Shown here one piece after another: positions 1 to 6,298 of a stretch of DNA of 7,391 nucleotides; position 1 is the first letter of the stretch; every line of letters starts with the position of its first letter. The notes under the pieces are model-generated. The model searched no databases and was not told the DNA's origin. It saw only the letters and a program-made list of their open reading frames with translations. The position numbers and the translations under genes were made by a program. Origin of the DNA: JBGCEZ01 sp045106735 (lineage in GTDB: Bacteria; Planctomycetota; Phycisphaerae; Phycisphaerales; SM1A02); assembly GCA_045106735.1 (NCBI GenBank), contig JBGCEZ010000084.1:1-7391 (forward strand), written 5' to 3'.

Positions 1-1609
1 CGTCGGCGTCGGTCATGATGATGATCTTGCCGTAACGCAGCTTGGACAGGTCGAAATCTTCGCCGATGCCGCACTGCAACGCTTGGATCAGTGTGCGGAT
101 CTCTTCGTGCGAGAGCACCTTGTCGATGCGCGCCTTCTCGACGTTCAGGATCTTGCCGCGCAGCGGCAGAATGGCCTGCGTGTTGTGATCGCGGCCACCC
201 TTGGCCGAACCACCGGCCGAATCACCTTCGACAATGAAGAGTTCGGACTTCTCGACGTCATTGGTCGCGCAGTCAGCAAGCTTCTGCGGCATGCCGCCGG
301 AGTCGAGCGCGCCCTTGCGTTTGATGAGTTCGCGCGCCTTGCGGGCGGCTTCTCGCGCCTGGGCGGCCAGGACGGCCTTCAGGCAAATGCGCCGAGCATC
401 TTGCGGATGCTCTTCCAGCCACGCACCGAGGTGCTGGCCCATGAGGCTGCTCACGAAGCTCTCGGCTTCCGGGTTGAGCAGCTTTTCCTTGGTCTGATTG
501 TTGAACTGCGGATCGGGGAGCTTGACCGAAATGATCGCGGTCAGGCCTTCGCGCAGGTCGTCACCGGTGGGCGTGAGGTCCTTGAGGACATTCGCCTTCT
601 TGGCGTAGTTGTTGATCGTTCGCGTCAGAGATGACTTGAAACCCGAGACATGCGTTCCCCCGTCGGGGTTCACGATGTTGTTGCCGAACGCGAGCATCAT
701 TTCGCTCGTGGCGTCGGTGTACTGCATCGCGACCTCGGCGGAGATGCCGGTTTCTTCGTCCGTCCCGTTCATGCGGATCACGGGGCCGACGGCAGTCTTC
801 GCGCGGTTGAGGTGTTCGACGTATCCGGCCAGTCCGTCTTCGAAGTGGAAGAGCTCGGTGCGCTGTTCGCCCGAGTCATCAACCCGCTCATCGGTGAGGC
901 GAATCGAAACGCCGGGGTTCAGATACGCCAGCTCACGAAGCCGGTGCTGCAGCGTTTCGAACCGGAGCCGGGTGTCCGGGAAGATCTCCGAGTCCGGCAG
1001 GAAGCTGATCCGCGTGCCGTTCTGGGTCGAGCCGCGGCCTTCGAGTTCGTGCAGCGGCGTGGAGATGTCGCCCCGCGAAAAGCCGATCTGGTGGACTTTG
1101 CCGTCCTTGTGGACTTCGACCTCAGTCCACTCCGACAACGCGTTGACGCACTTGACGCCGACGCCGTGCAGGCCGCCGGAGACCTTATATGCGTTGTCAT
1201 CGAACTTGCCGCCGGCGTGGACCTCGGTGAGGATCACCTCGACCGCAGGTCGCCCATCAATCGCGGGGTTGTCCGACTTCATCGGGTCCACGGGCATGCC
1301 GCGGCCGTCGTCCACGACGGTGCACGATCCGTCGACCCCGAGACTCACCGTCACCGTGCTGGCGAACCCGGCCATGACTTCGTCAATGGAGTTGTCGACG
1401 CACTCGTACACCAAGTGGTGGAGGGCGTTGAGCCCTGTGCCGCCGACGTACATGCCGGGCCGCTTGCGGATCGCCTCCAGGCCCTCCAGGACCTGAATCG
1501 AATCGCTGGTGTAGGCCCCCGCCTCGACCGCTTCAGGGGCGGGAGCGGATGCAGCCGGGGGAGCGGCGGCCGGCACGTCGGCCGCCGGATCCTCGCGGGG
1601 ATCGGTCAT
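1..1609 (-). CDS. gyrB: DNA gyrase subunit B, N-terminal 536 residues (partial, cut at window edge)
   Basis: Reading the minus strand from ATG at 1609 gives 536 codons without a stop, running off the left edge. GyrB is the ATPase subunit of the type IIA topoisomerase that introduces negative supercoils. Visible in order: an Ala/Pro/Glu-rich extension (residues 1-32) absent from classical GyrB; the family start YTSDSIQVLEGLEAIRKRPG (33-52); the GHKL ATPase site with E69 and N73 in YECVDNSIDE, DDGRGMP at 100-106 and GGLHGVGV at 145-152; the transducer domain with QTK lysine K374; and the TOPRIM domain with EGDSAGG at 461-467, PLRGKILNVEKAR, and the start of the MTDAD metal motif (531-536), where the window ends. 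All ATP and metal residues visible are intact. ParE is the alternative, but the overall motif spelling is gyrase-like. No strong Shine-Dalgarno precedes the ATG; the only purine run is GCGAGAA about 9 nt upstream. Confidence 0.97.
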   Translation of the reverse strand, partial: MTDPREDPAADVPAAAPPAASAPAPEAVEAGAYTSDSIQVLEGLEAIRKRPGMYVGGTGLNALHHLVYECVDNSIDEVMAGFASTVTVSLGVDGSCTVVDDGRGMPVDPMKSDNPAIDGRPAVEVILTEVHAGGKFDDNAYKVSGGLHGVGVKCVNALSEWTEVEVHKDGKVHQIGFSRGDISTPLHELEGRGSTQNGTRISFLPDSEIFPDTRLRFETLQHRLRELAYLNPGVSIRLTDERVDDSGEQRTELFHFEDGLAGYVEHLNRAKTAVGPVIRMNGTDEETGISAEVAMQYTDATSEMMLAFGNNIVNPDGGTHVSGFKSSLTRTINNYAKKANVLKDLTPTGDDLREGLTAIISVKLPDPQFNNQTKEKLLNPEAESFVSSLMGQHLGAWLEEHPQDARRICLKAVLAAQAREAARKARELIKRKGALDSGGMPQKLADCATNDVEKSELFIVEGDSAGGSAKGGRDHNTQAILPLRGKILNVEKARIDKVLSHEEIRTLIQALQCGIGEDFDLSKLRYGKIIIMTDAD

Positions 1610-1725
1610 GCGGAGGTTCTCGCAGGGTCTACTGACGCCTGGCCGAGCGGGAGTCCACGCCGGAGCGAGCACCCGTTCCACCCTGGCCACAAGGGCCGCC
1701 CGCCACACCGGCGAGACGAGCATTC

Positions 1726-1731
1726 ATTATA
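1726..1731 (-). promoter_or_regulatory. Putative -10 box of the gyrB promoter
   Basis: The minus strand carries an exact TATAAT here, the consensus sigma-70 -10 hexamer, in otherwise very GC-rich DNA. It would start transcription near 1719 and give a leader of about 110 nt before the gyrB ATG. No good TTGACA is seen 16-18 bp upstream, so the call rests on the -10 box and its position alone. Confidence 0.45.
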
Positions 1732-2157
1732 GGGTCCCGGCCCACCTCCGACCGGCTTCCGGCGCCCCCGGCACGCCGTCTCCACGGCGGACGATGATGG
1801 GATGAGTGGGCGGCGCCTGCGGTGCGGTCGTTCTCCGATCCACGCACGAAGCGGACGACCGGCCAGATCGGACGGTGGGCCCGCAAACACCCTGGATCTC
1901 CCGCTTCATCCAGCCCGCCAGACCCCCGTTGCACGCTGGCCGCATTCCCTGGTCCGGCACGTCCGGGATCCCGCCGCGTTTCGGCCGCGAACGCCGACCG
2001 CGCATCCCGACCCGAACCGCGCCCAGACGTCTTGGTCTGTAAGGACATCCGAGAAGATCATCACCCACGATTCCTGGGCTCCGGTTGAGCCCTGTCTGCA
2101 TGGAGAGTCGCCGCAACCCCTAGCATTTACTCCCCTTGCGCGCCTCGGCCGCCGCGG

Positions 2158-2206
2158 AAAAAAGAGGGTAAAAAGACCTCTGTTCCCATGCAATTTCGAG
2201 TATGCT
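2158..2206 (+). promoter_or_regulatory. Candidate promoter of secreted paralogue 1, with an UP-like A-tract
   Basis: TATGCT at 2201-2206 is the best -10 candidate, with four of six matches to TATAAT. The -35 region about 17 nt upstream (near 2178-2183) is poor. The A-rich tract at 2158-2176 lies where an UP element would sit (about -38 to -55) and stands out in GC-rich DNA. A leader of roughly 90 nt would result. An inverted repeat, TTCGAG-N10-CTCGAA (2195-2216), brackets the -10 box. Moderate to low confidence. Confidence 0.35.
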
Positions 2207-2290
2207 CGCTCTCGAAGAGTGGACATGACCTGACCGCTGAGGGCTTCGGCTCGTGATTCAGTCGGGCATGTGGAACCCCAAAAATATTCG

Positions 2291-2296
2291 AGGAGG
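2291..2296 (+). promoter_or_regulatory. Strong Shine-Dalgarno of paralogue 1 (AGGAGG)
   Basis: A full AGGAGG lies 8 nt before the ATG at 2305. The other family members have only GGAG, so this copy has the strongest initiation site in the array, in line with its biased codon use. Confidence 0.85.
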
Positions 2297-2304
2297 AAAT
2301 CCGA

Positions 2305-3342
2305 ATGACTATCCGCATCTCGCGGGCCGCTGGCTTCACTTGTGTTGCTGGTGCTTGTGTCGCCCTGACGGGCACCGCTTTCGCCGGTGGTGGCGACGAC
2401 CCCACCACTGCCAGCCCCATCGCTGGCCTTCCCTTCGCCGACTCCGGCGACACCACCGCCCTGACCAACCAGTTCGACGCGGTCTGCCCCTTCTCGGGCT
2501 CGACCTCGCCTGACTCGTGGTACAGCTACATGGCTGCCGACGGTGACATCCTGGACATCGCCCTCTGCGATTCGCTGTACGACACCAAGGTGTACGTGCT
2601 CGACACCAACTTCGCTGAAGTTGGCTGCAACGACGATGCCTGCGGCGGTAACTTCCGGTCCGAGCTCGTCACCCCTGCCCTCGCCGCTGGCATGCACTTC
2701 ATCGTCGTTGACGGTTGGTCGGGCGAGTTCGGTGCTTACACCCTCACCATCGAGGCCGGCGAGGCCTGCATGATCGAGTGCCCCGGCGGCTCGATCGACG
2801 AAGGTGAAGCCTGCGACGACACCGGCGGCGTGGACACCAACGGTGGCTGCAACTCCACCGTCTTCGCCATCGACGCCGTCACCTGCGGTGACACCGTCTG
2901 CGGCATCGCTTGGGCCGCCGGCGGCACTCGCGACACCGACTGGTTCGAGCTTGCCCCCACGGGCTTCTCGGGCGCTGACTCGGTCGAGTACACCGGCCTC
3001 GCCGGCTTCGACGCCGCGTTCTTCTACCTGGGCGAGAACCCGGAGTGCGCGTCGGTCGCCGTCATCACCGCGGCCAACACCACCGGTTGTGGCGAGTCCG
3101 CCACGATCACCGAAGTCGTCGACTCCGCGAGCGTGACCTGGTGGTTCGCTGGCAAGGCTGACTTCGACCTGCTCCCCTGCGGTGCCTCGGGCCCCGCCAC
3201 GGGCGACTACGTGCTCACCTGGGAATGCTCGGACGAAGTCCCGGCCGTCCCCTGCCCCGAGCTCGGCGACTCCAACCTCGACGGGTTCGTTGACTTCAAC
3301 GACCTGCTGAACGTGATCGCCAACTTCGGTCCTTGCCCGTAA
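2305..3342 (+). CDS. Secreted PPC-like/EF-hand-tail protein, paralogue 1 (345 aa)
   Basis: Function unknown; I recognise the architecture, not a named gene. Residues 1-27 form a Sec signal peptide (R4 and R7, hydrophobic core, cleavage after A25-F26-A27 before GGGDD). Residues about 31-150 resemble a PPC (pre-peptidase C-terminal) beta-sandwich, ending in the typical FIVVDGWSGEFGAYTLTIE. A Cys-rich connector follows (C155, C159, C170, C182), then a second beta-rich domain (about 186-308) with TCGDTVCG and RDTDWFEL. The end (317-345) is a single EF-hand/dockerin-type loop: D322, N324, D326, G327, D330, D333, then FGPCP. The mature chain has 16 cysteines, an even number that suits disulfides. 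No catalytic motif is visible. Asp is coded GAC in 32 of 34 cases, with frequent GGT and GCT, which suggests high expression. The gene has its own strong SD and terminator, so it is probably monocistronic. Confidence 0.95.
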   Translation: MTIRISRAAGFTCVAGACVALTGTAFAGGGDDPTTASPIAGLPFADSGDTTALTNQFDAVCPFSGSTSPDSWYSYMAADGDILDIALCDSLYDTKVYVLDTNFAEVGCNDDACGGNFRSELVTPALAAGMHFIVVDGWSGEFGAYTLTIEAGEACMIECPGGSIDEGEACDDTGGVDTNGGCNSTVFAIDAVTCGDTVCGIAWAAGGTRDTDWFELAPTGFSGADSVEYTGLAGFDAAFFYLGENPECASVAVITAANTTGCGESATITEVVDSASVTWWFAGKADFDLLPCGASGPATGDYVLTWECSDEVPAVPCPELGDSNLDGFVDFNDLLNVIANFGPCP

Positions 3343-3382
3343 TCCTGACGGAGGTGCTCACCTGAGCATCACCTGAAGCATT

Positions 3383-3400
3383 ACGACCCTGCAAGGTCGT
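3383..3400 (+). other. Stem-loop in the 3' UTR of paralogue 1
   Basis: A perfect 6-bp stem, ACGACC / GGTCGT, closes a 6-nt loop (CTGCAA), extendable by a wobble and an A-T pair. No T-run follows. An imperfect hairpin (TGCTC/GAGCA, 3356-3368) lies just before it and the true terminator just after, so the 3' UTR carries three hairpins in a row. They may stabilise the 3' end of the message. Confidence 0.5.
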
Positions 3401-3421
3401 GAAGGCACACACGTGCTATTG

Positions 3422-3460
3422 CAACCGCCCTTGGCCTCGGCCAGGGGCGGTTGTCTTTTT
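3422..3460 (+). terminator. Rho-independent terminator of paralogue 1
   Basis: A 14-bp stem (3422-3435 with 3440-3453; outer CAACCGCCC / GGGCGGTTG, one G-T pair inside) closes a 4-nt CTCG loop and is followed by TCTTTTT (3454-3460). It lies 80 nt after the stop codon. It separates paralogue 1 from the downstream gene cluster. Confidence 0.93.
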
Positions 3461-3470
3461 GGCGTGTTCT

Positions 3471-3524
3471 CACGCCGTTGCCGAACTCCTGACGGCGCTG
3501 GCCAGCTTCGGGCCGCGGATCTGA
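3471..3524 (+). pseudogene. Relic A: C-terminal tail of a lost family member
   Basis: Read in the frame of 3480, this stretch gives AELLTALASFGPRI and then TGA at 3522-3524. Paralogue 4 ends ADLLVVIANFGPCP and then stop. The match is in register, with FGP plus two residues before the stop in both. Comparing 3477-3524 with the last 48 nt of paralogue 4 without gaps, I count about 30 identical bases. The EF-hand loop itself (GDxNxDGxVD) is missing: the frame upstream runs into the terminator of paralogue 1. I infer the end of a deleted paralogue. Chance similarity is the alternative, given how short it is. Confidence 0.55.
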
Positions 3525-3613
3525 ATCTCCCACGTCGCCGGTTGCTCGCGGGCGAACGTCGGCATCGGCCGCCAAGCCGCCGGTGCCCGGGGCGCGAGGC
3601 CCACGTTTTCCGC

Positions 3614-3643
3614 TTGTGCGCGCCCCGGGCCACGGCGTACCAT
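3614..3643 (+). promoter_or_regulatory. Weak promoter candidate ahead of relic B
   Basis: TTGTGC (3614-3619) and TACCAT (3638-3643) are 18 bp apart, each with partial consensus match. It lies about 80 nt before the relic start codon at 3724. It could once have served relic B, or now serve the cluster starting at 4157. Weak evidence. Confidence 0.2.
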
Positions 3644-3723
3644 CGAGGCCGAGGTCGAACGACCCGCCGGGGCCCCATTCATTTCTTGCCGCCCCGCCCG
3701 CGTTCGGCACGGGGAGCACGCCG

Positions 3724-4071
3724 ATGACGATGTCACGGCCTTGCGTCATGTTCGCGTCAGCGCGGCAGTGGACTTTGGGCGCGCTGAGCGATCGCCCAGT
3801 GCCTCGGGCTGCCATTCGGGCTGTCGTTCGTCCTGTCTCTCGGGCTGGGCAACGCCGCCGCCGCGAATGCGAGCGCGCGAACCACCGCCGGCCCGTGCAC
3901 GATCAACTGCCTCACGGGTTCCACCTTGTCCCCTGCCGACCCGGCAACCGGTCGGCCAGTGCGTACGCCGCGCCGTGGACGTGCCGGCCATCCCTCTGCC
4001 CCGCCGCGGGCGACGCCGATCAGAACGGCATCGTCGACTTCGCCGACCTGCTACTGCGGGCCACGTCCGTC
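3724..4071 (+). pseudogene. Relic B: collapsed, frame-shifted member of the secreted family
   Basis: A GGGGAG site (3711-3716) lies 7 nt before ATG at 3724, matching the family leader pattern. The signal-peptide-like core (LGLPFGLSFVLSLGLG, then NAAAANASA, 3803-3877) is in the +1 frame relative to that ATG, whose own frame there is Arg-rich. In the same +1 frame, PCTINCLTGS (3893-3922) mirrors the connector of intact copies (PCGVECPNGA, ACMIECPGGS). The EF-hand tail, CPAAGDADQNGIVDFADLLL (3997-4056), is back in the ATG frame and then loses the usual FGPCP end. I infer a paralogue that lost its PPC and second domains and carries two compensating frameshifts. The ATG frame has no stop until 4243-4245, so a 173-aa product is possible, but it would lack a signal peptide and most family motifs. 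Confidence 0.6.
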
Positions 4072-4144
4072 GCGCACTCCCTCGCAGCTGACCCGCCGTC
4101 CGCCCGCCGCAAACTCACCGGCCATCTCATCGCCTCGCACAATC

Positions 4145-4159
4145 GGAGCTTCGTCCGTG
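4145..4159 (+). promoter_or_regulatory. Ribosome-binding site and GTG start that fix the N-terminus of paralogue 2
   Basis: GGAG (4145-4148) lies 8 nt before GTG (4157-4159). The frame is open far upstream, but only this start gives a short n-region followed by a hydrophobic core and an AIA cleavage site. The spacing matches the other family leaders (7-10 nt). Confidence 0.75.
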
Positions 4160-5194
4160 TACCGCCTCGCTCACCCCGGCATTCTTGCGACCGCATTCGT
4201 CTCACTTGCCCCCAGCCCAGCCGCCATCGCCGGCGGAGGCGATGACCCCAGCACCGCGACCAGGGTCGCCAGCTTGCCGTTCGTCGACGTCGGCAACCCG
4301 CCGGACCTGACCGACCGGTTCGATGTTATGTGTGCATTCGAGGGATCGACGTCGCCCCACGCCTGGTACCAGTACACGGCCAACAAACAGACTGTGTTCG
4401 AACTCCACCTGTGCGAATCGTTCCACGACACCAAGGCGTACGTGCTCGACGCCGACTTCAACACGATCCGGTGCAACGACAATGCGTGTTCTGGAGAATT
4501 CCGCTCGCAGCTCTCCACGCCGGAGTTCCAGGCCGGGACGCACTTCATCGTGGTCGACGGATGGAACGGAGAGCGAGGGCCGTATGACCTTGCCATCGAA
4601 GCGGCGCTGCAGCTTGAGTGCGTCATCAAGTGCCCAGCCGGCTCGATCCAAGAGAACGAACGGTGCGACGATGAGGGCAACATCGACACGAATGGCGGAT
4701 GTGACGCGCCGATCTTTGTCATCGACGATGTCATATGCGGCGATGTGGTCTGCGGAGAGTCGTGGGCCCTGGATGGCGATCGCGACACGGACTGGTATCG
4801 GTTGGCCCCGACGGCTTTCGTCGGCACCGAGCTATTGACGACGACATTCTTCACCGGCTTCCCGTGCATGCTCATCTACTTCGGCGAGAATCCGAAGTGC
4901 AAGACGATCGCCCCCGTGATGGTGCTTGAGACGCTCGGATGCGGAGATGACAGTGAGTTCACGACGACCGTCGATGCGGCGGCCGAAACATGGTGGATGA
5001 TCGCGCCGACCGATCTGGATCTCCTGCCGTGTGGGACGCAGACGGAATTCACCAATGACTACGTGGTGACGTGGCAATGCGATGACGACGATCCGCCGCC
5101 GCCATGCCCTCAAATCGGCGACTCAAACTTCGACGGAGTCGTGGACTTCAACGATCTGTTGAACGTCCTCAGCAACTTCGGCTCGTGCCCGTGA
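4157..5194 (+). CDS. Secreted PPC-like/EF-hand-tail protein, paralogue 2 (345 aa, GTG start)
   Basis: Unknown function, same architecture as the upstream copy. The signal peptide ends at A25 (AIA before GGGDD). The PPC-like domain spans about 29-148 and ends FIVVDGWNGERGPYDLAIEA. The connector has C155, C159, C170 and C182 and reads NIDTNGGCD. The second domain has ICGDVVCG and RDTDWYRLAP (209-218), then FPC and FGENPKC, and WWMIAPTDLDLLPCG. The tail is C317 to P345 with a complete calcium loop (D322, N324, D326, G327, D330, D333) and ends FGSCP. Differences from its neighbours: H90 replaces the usual Tyr in YDTK, and CNDNACSG replaces CNDDACGG. Codon use is mixed (many GAT), unlike paralogue 1. 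Start chosen from SD and signal peptide. It heads a probable operon with the next two copies; no promoter is obvious directly upstream. Confidence 0.92.
   Translation: MYRLAHPGILATAFVSLAPSPAAIAGGGDDPSTATRVASLPFVDVGNPPDLTDRFDVMCAFEGSTSPHAWYQYTANKQTVFELHLCESFHDTKAYVLDADFNTIRCNDNACSGEFRSQLSTPEFQAGTHFIVVDGWNGERGPYDLAIEAALQLECVIKCPAGSIQENERCDDEGNIDTNGGCDAPIFVIDDVICGDVVCGESWALDGDRDTDWYRLAPTAFVGTELLTTTFFTGFPCMLIYFGENPKCKTIAPVMVLETLGCGDDSEFTTTVDAAAETWWMIAPTDLDLLPCGTQTEFTNDYVVTWQCDDDDPPPPCPQIGDSNFDGVVDFNDLLNVLSNFGSCP
5105..5194 (+). repeat. Near-identical 90-bp direct repeat, copy 1 (3' end of paralogue 2)
   Basis: Matches 6175-6264 at 86 of 90 positions, including a perfect 48-bp block (5111-5158 with 6181-6228). 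The four differences are at 5110, 5159, 5172 and 5178. It encodes the EF-hand tail through the stop codon. Confidence 0.95.
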
Positions 5195-5221
5195 CCCAAC
5201 CCGCCCATCGCAGTTCAGCCC

Positions 5222-5238
5222 GGAGTCCACGCGTGATG
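5222..5238 (+). promoter_or_regulatory. Ribosome-binding site of paralogue 3 (GGAG) with alternative starts
   Basis: GGAG at 5222-5225 lies 7 nt before GTG 5233 and 10 nt before ATG 5236. A further in-frame GTG at 5191 overlaps the paralogue 2 stop as GTGA but has no SD. The family leader pattern favours 5233 or 5236. Confidence 0.6.
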
Positions 5239-6264
5239 TTGACCGCTTCCCACGTTCCCGCAACTGTGGCCACCGCCTCGAGCCTCGCTGTCTGTACGAC
5301 GCTCGCCATCGCCAGCGGCGGCGACGATCCCAGCACCGCCACCGAAATCCCAAGCCTGCCGTTCGCCAGCTCCGGCGACACGTCGGCCCTGACCGACCAG
5401 TTCGATGCGGTCTGCCCATTCGAGGGATCGACTTCACCCGACGCCTGGTACCAGTTCACCGCCAACGAAGAGGTTGTACTTGAGATCGACCTGTGCGAAT
5501 CTTTCTACGACACCAAGGTGTACGTGCTCGACGCCGACTTCAATGAGATCGCGTGCAATGACGATGCGTGTGGCGGTAGTTTCCGATCGGAATTGCTGAC
5601 GCCCGAACTCGCCGCCGGCACCTATTTCCTCGTGGTCGACGGATGGAGCGGCGAATCCGGAACGTATGACTTGATGATTGAAGCATCGCCGCAGTGCGTG
5701 ATCGTGTGCCCCGCCGGCTCAGTCCAAGAGAATGAGCTTTGCGATGATGAGGGCAACATCGACACGAACGGCGGATGTGACGCGCCGATATTCGTCATCG
5801 ACGATGTCCAGTGCGGCGACACCGTCTGCGGACAAGCGTGGGCACTGAATGGCGTTCGTGACACGGATTGGTATCGGTTGGCCCCGCTGATTCTCCCAGC
5901 TCCAGCTTGCATGACGGCCACCGCCGGCTTCCCGTGCGTCCTCGTCTACTTCGGCGAGAATCCAACCTGCGACACCATCGCTCCGGTGCTGATGGCCGAG
6001 ACGACCGAGTGCGGAAACACCGAATCCTTGGTCGCGGTTCCTGATCTGTCGTCCGAAACTTGGTGGATGGTTGCTCCGATCGGCCTGGATCTGCTGCCAT
6101 GCGGGACGCAGACTGAGTTCGCCAACGACTACGTGGTGGGGTGGGAGTGCGACCCCGGACCACCGCCGGGTCCGTGCCCCCAAATCGGCGACTCAAACTT
6201 CGACGGAGTCGTGGACTTCAACGATCTGATGAACGTCCTCAACAACTACGGCTCGTGCCCGTGA
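5236..6264 (+). CDS. Secreted PPC-like/EF-hand-tail protein, paralogue 3 (342 aa)
   Basis: Closest to paralogue 2. The signal peptide probably ends at A26 (AIA before SGGDD); with the ATG start it has no Lys or Arg in its n-region, which is odd. Starting at GTG 5191 would add 15 residues with three Arg and a GTGA overlap with the upstream stop. The PPC-like domain spans about 30-149 and carries the canonical YDTKVYVLD, CNDDACGG and FLVVDGWSGESG. The connector runs 153-181. The second domain has QCGDTVCG and RDTDWYRLAP. Residues 218-225 (LILPAPAC) match no other copy and add an extra Cys, possibly a local double frameshift. The EF-hand loop (D319, N321, D323, G324, D327, D330) is intact and the end is YGSCP. 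It lies 41 nt after paralogue 2, so co-transcription is likely. No enzymatic motif is seen. Confidence 0.93.
   Translation: MLTASHVPATVATASSLAVCTTLAIASGGDDPSTATEIPSLPFASSGDTSALTDQFDAVCPFEGSTSPDAWYQFTANEEVVLEIDLCESFYDTKVYVLDADFNEIACNDDACGGSFRSELLTPELAAGTYFLVVDGWSGESGTYDLMIEASPQCVIVCPAGSVQENELCDDEGNIDTNGGCDAPIFVIDDVQCGDTVCGQAWALNGVRDTDWYRLAPLILPAPACMTATAGFPCVLVYFGENPTCDTIAPVLMAETTECGNTESLVAVPDLSSETWWMVAPIGLDLLPCGTQTEFANDYVVGWECDPGPPPGPCPQIGDSNFDGVVDFNDLMNVLNNYGSCP
6175..6264 (+). repeat. Near-identical 90-bp direct repeat, copy 2 (3' end of paralogue 3)
   Basis: Partner of 5105-5194 (86 of 90 identical). Paralogue 4 has a clearly different nucleotide sequence over the same tail, so the identity is specific to the 2/3 pair. 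Confidence 0.95.
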
Positions 6265-6298
6265 TCTCGTGCTTGACGTTCACATTTCACCATCAACC

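Larger units (their letters stand above)
1610..2304. other. Divergent intergenic region between gyrB and secreted paralogue 1
   Basis: About 700 nt with no gene I can support. Several open frames exist on both strands, but they are Arg/Pro/Gly-rich, have no recognisable motifs and no credible ribosome-binding sites, as expected of stop-poor GC-rich DNA. I see no tRNA, no rRNA and no DnaA boxes. Present are the gyrB -10 box (1726-1731), a 6-bp stem with a 4-nt loop (CGCCGT/ACGGCG, 1774-1789) lacking a T-run, an A-rich tract at 2158-2176, and the promoter and inverted repeat for paralogue 1 near 2195-2216. The span about 1800-2100 stays unexplained; a non-coding RNA cannot be excluded by eye. 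Confidence 0.6.

Noticed and set aside
650..1732. Long plus-strand open frame of 360 codons
   Set aside because: It lies antisense to gyrB, whose conserved motifs are unmistakable on the minus strand. Its product has no recognisable motif and reflects the GC-rich codon pattern of gyrB.
1774..1789. CGCCGT/ACGGCG hairpin as a terminator
   Set aside because: It has a short stem and no T-run on either side, and it lies upstream of the gyrB -10 box, where no transcript needing termination is evident.
1906..2697. Minus-strand open frame of 263 codons
   Set aside because: It runs through the promoter, leader and signal-peptide region of paralogue 1 on the opposite strand, and its protein is Gly/Arg/Val-rich with no family motif.
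3926..4156. Upstream in-frame extension of paralogue 2 (TTG at 3926)
   Set aside because: The extension would be an Arg/Pro-rich segment before the signal peptide and overlaps the EF-hand of relic B in another frame. The GGAG plus GTG at 4145-4159 explains the start better.
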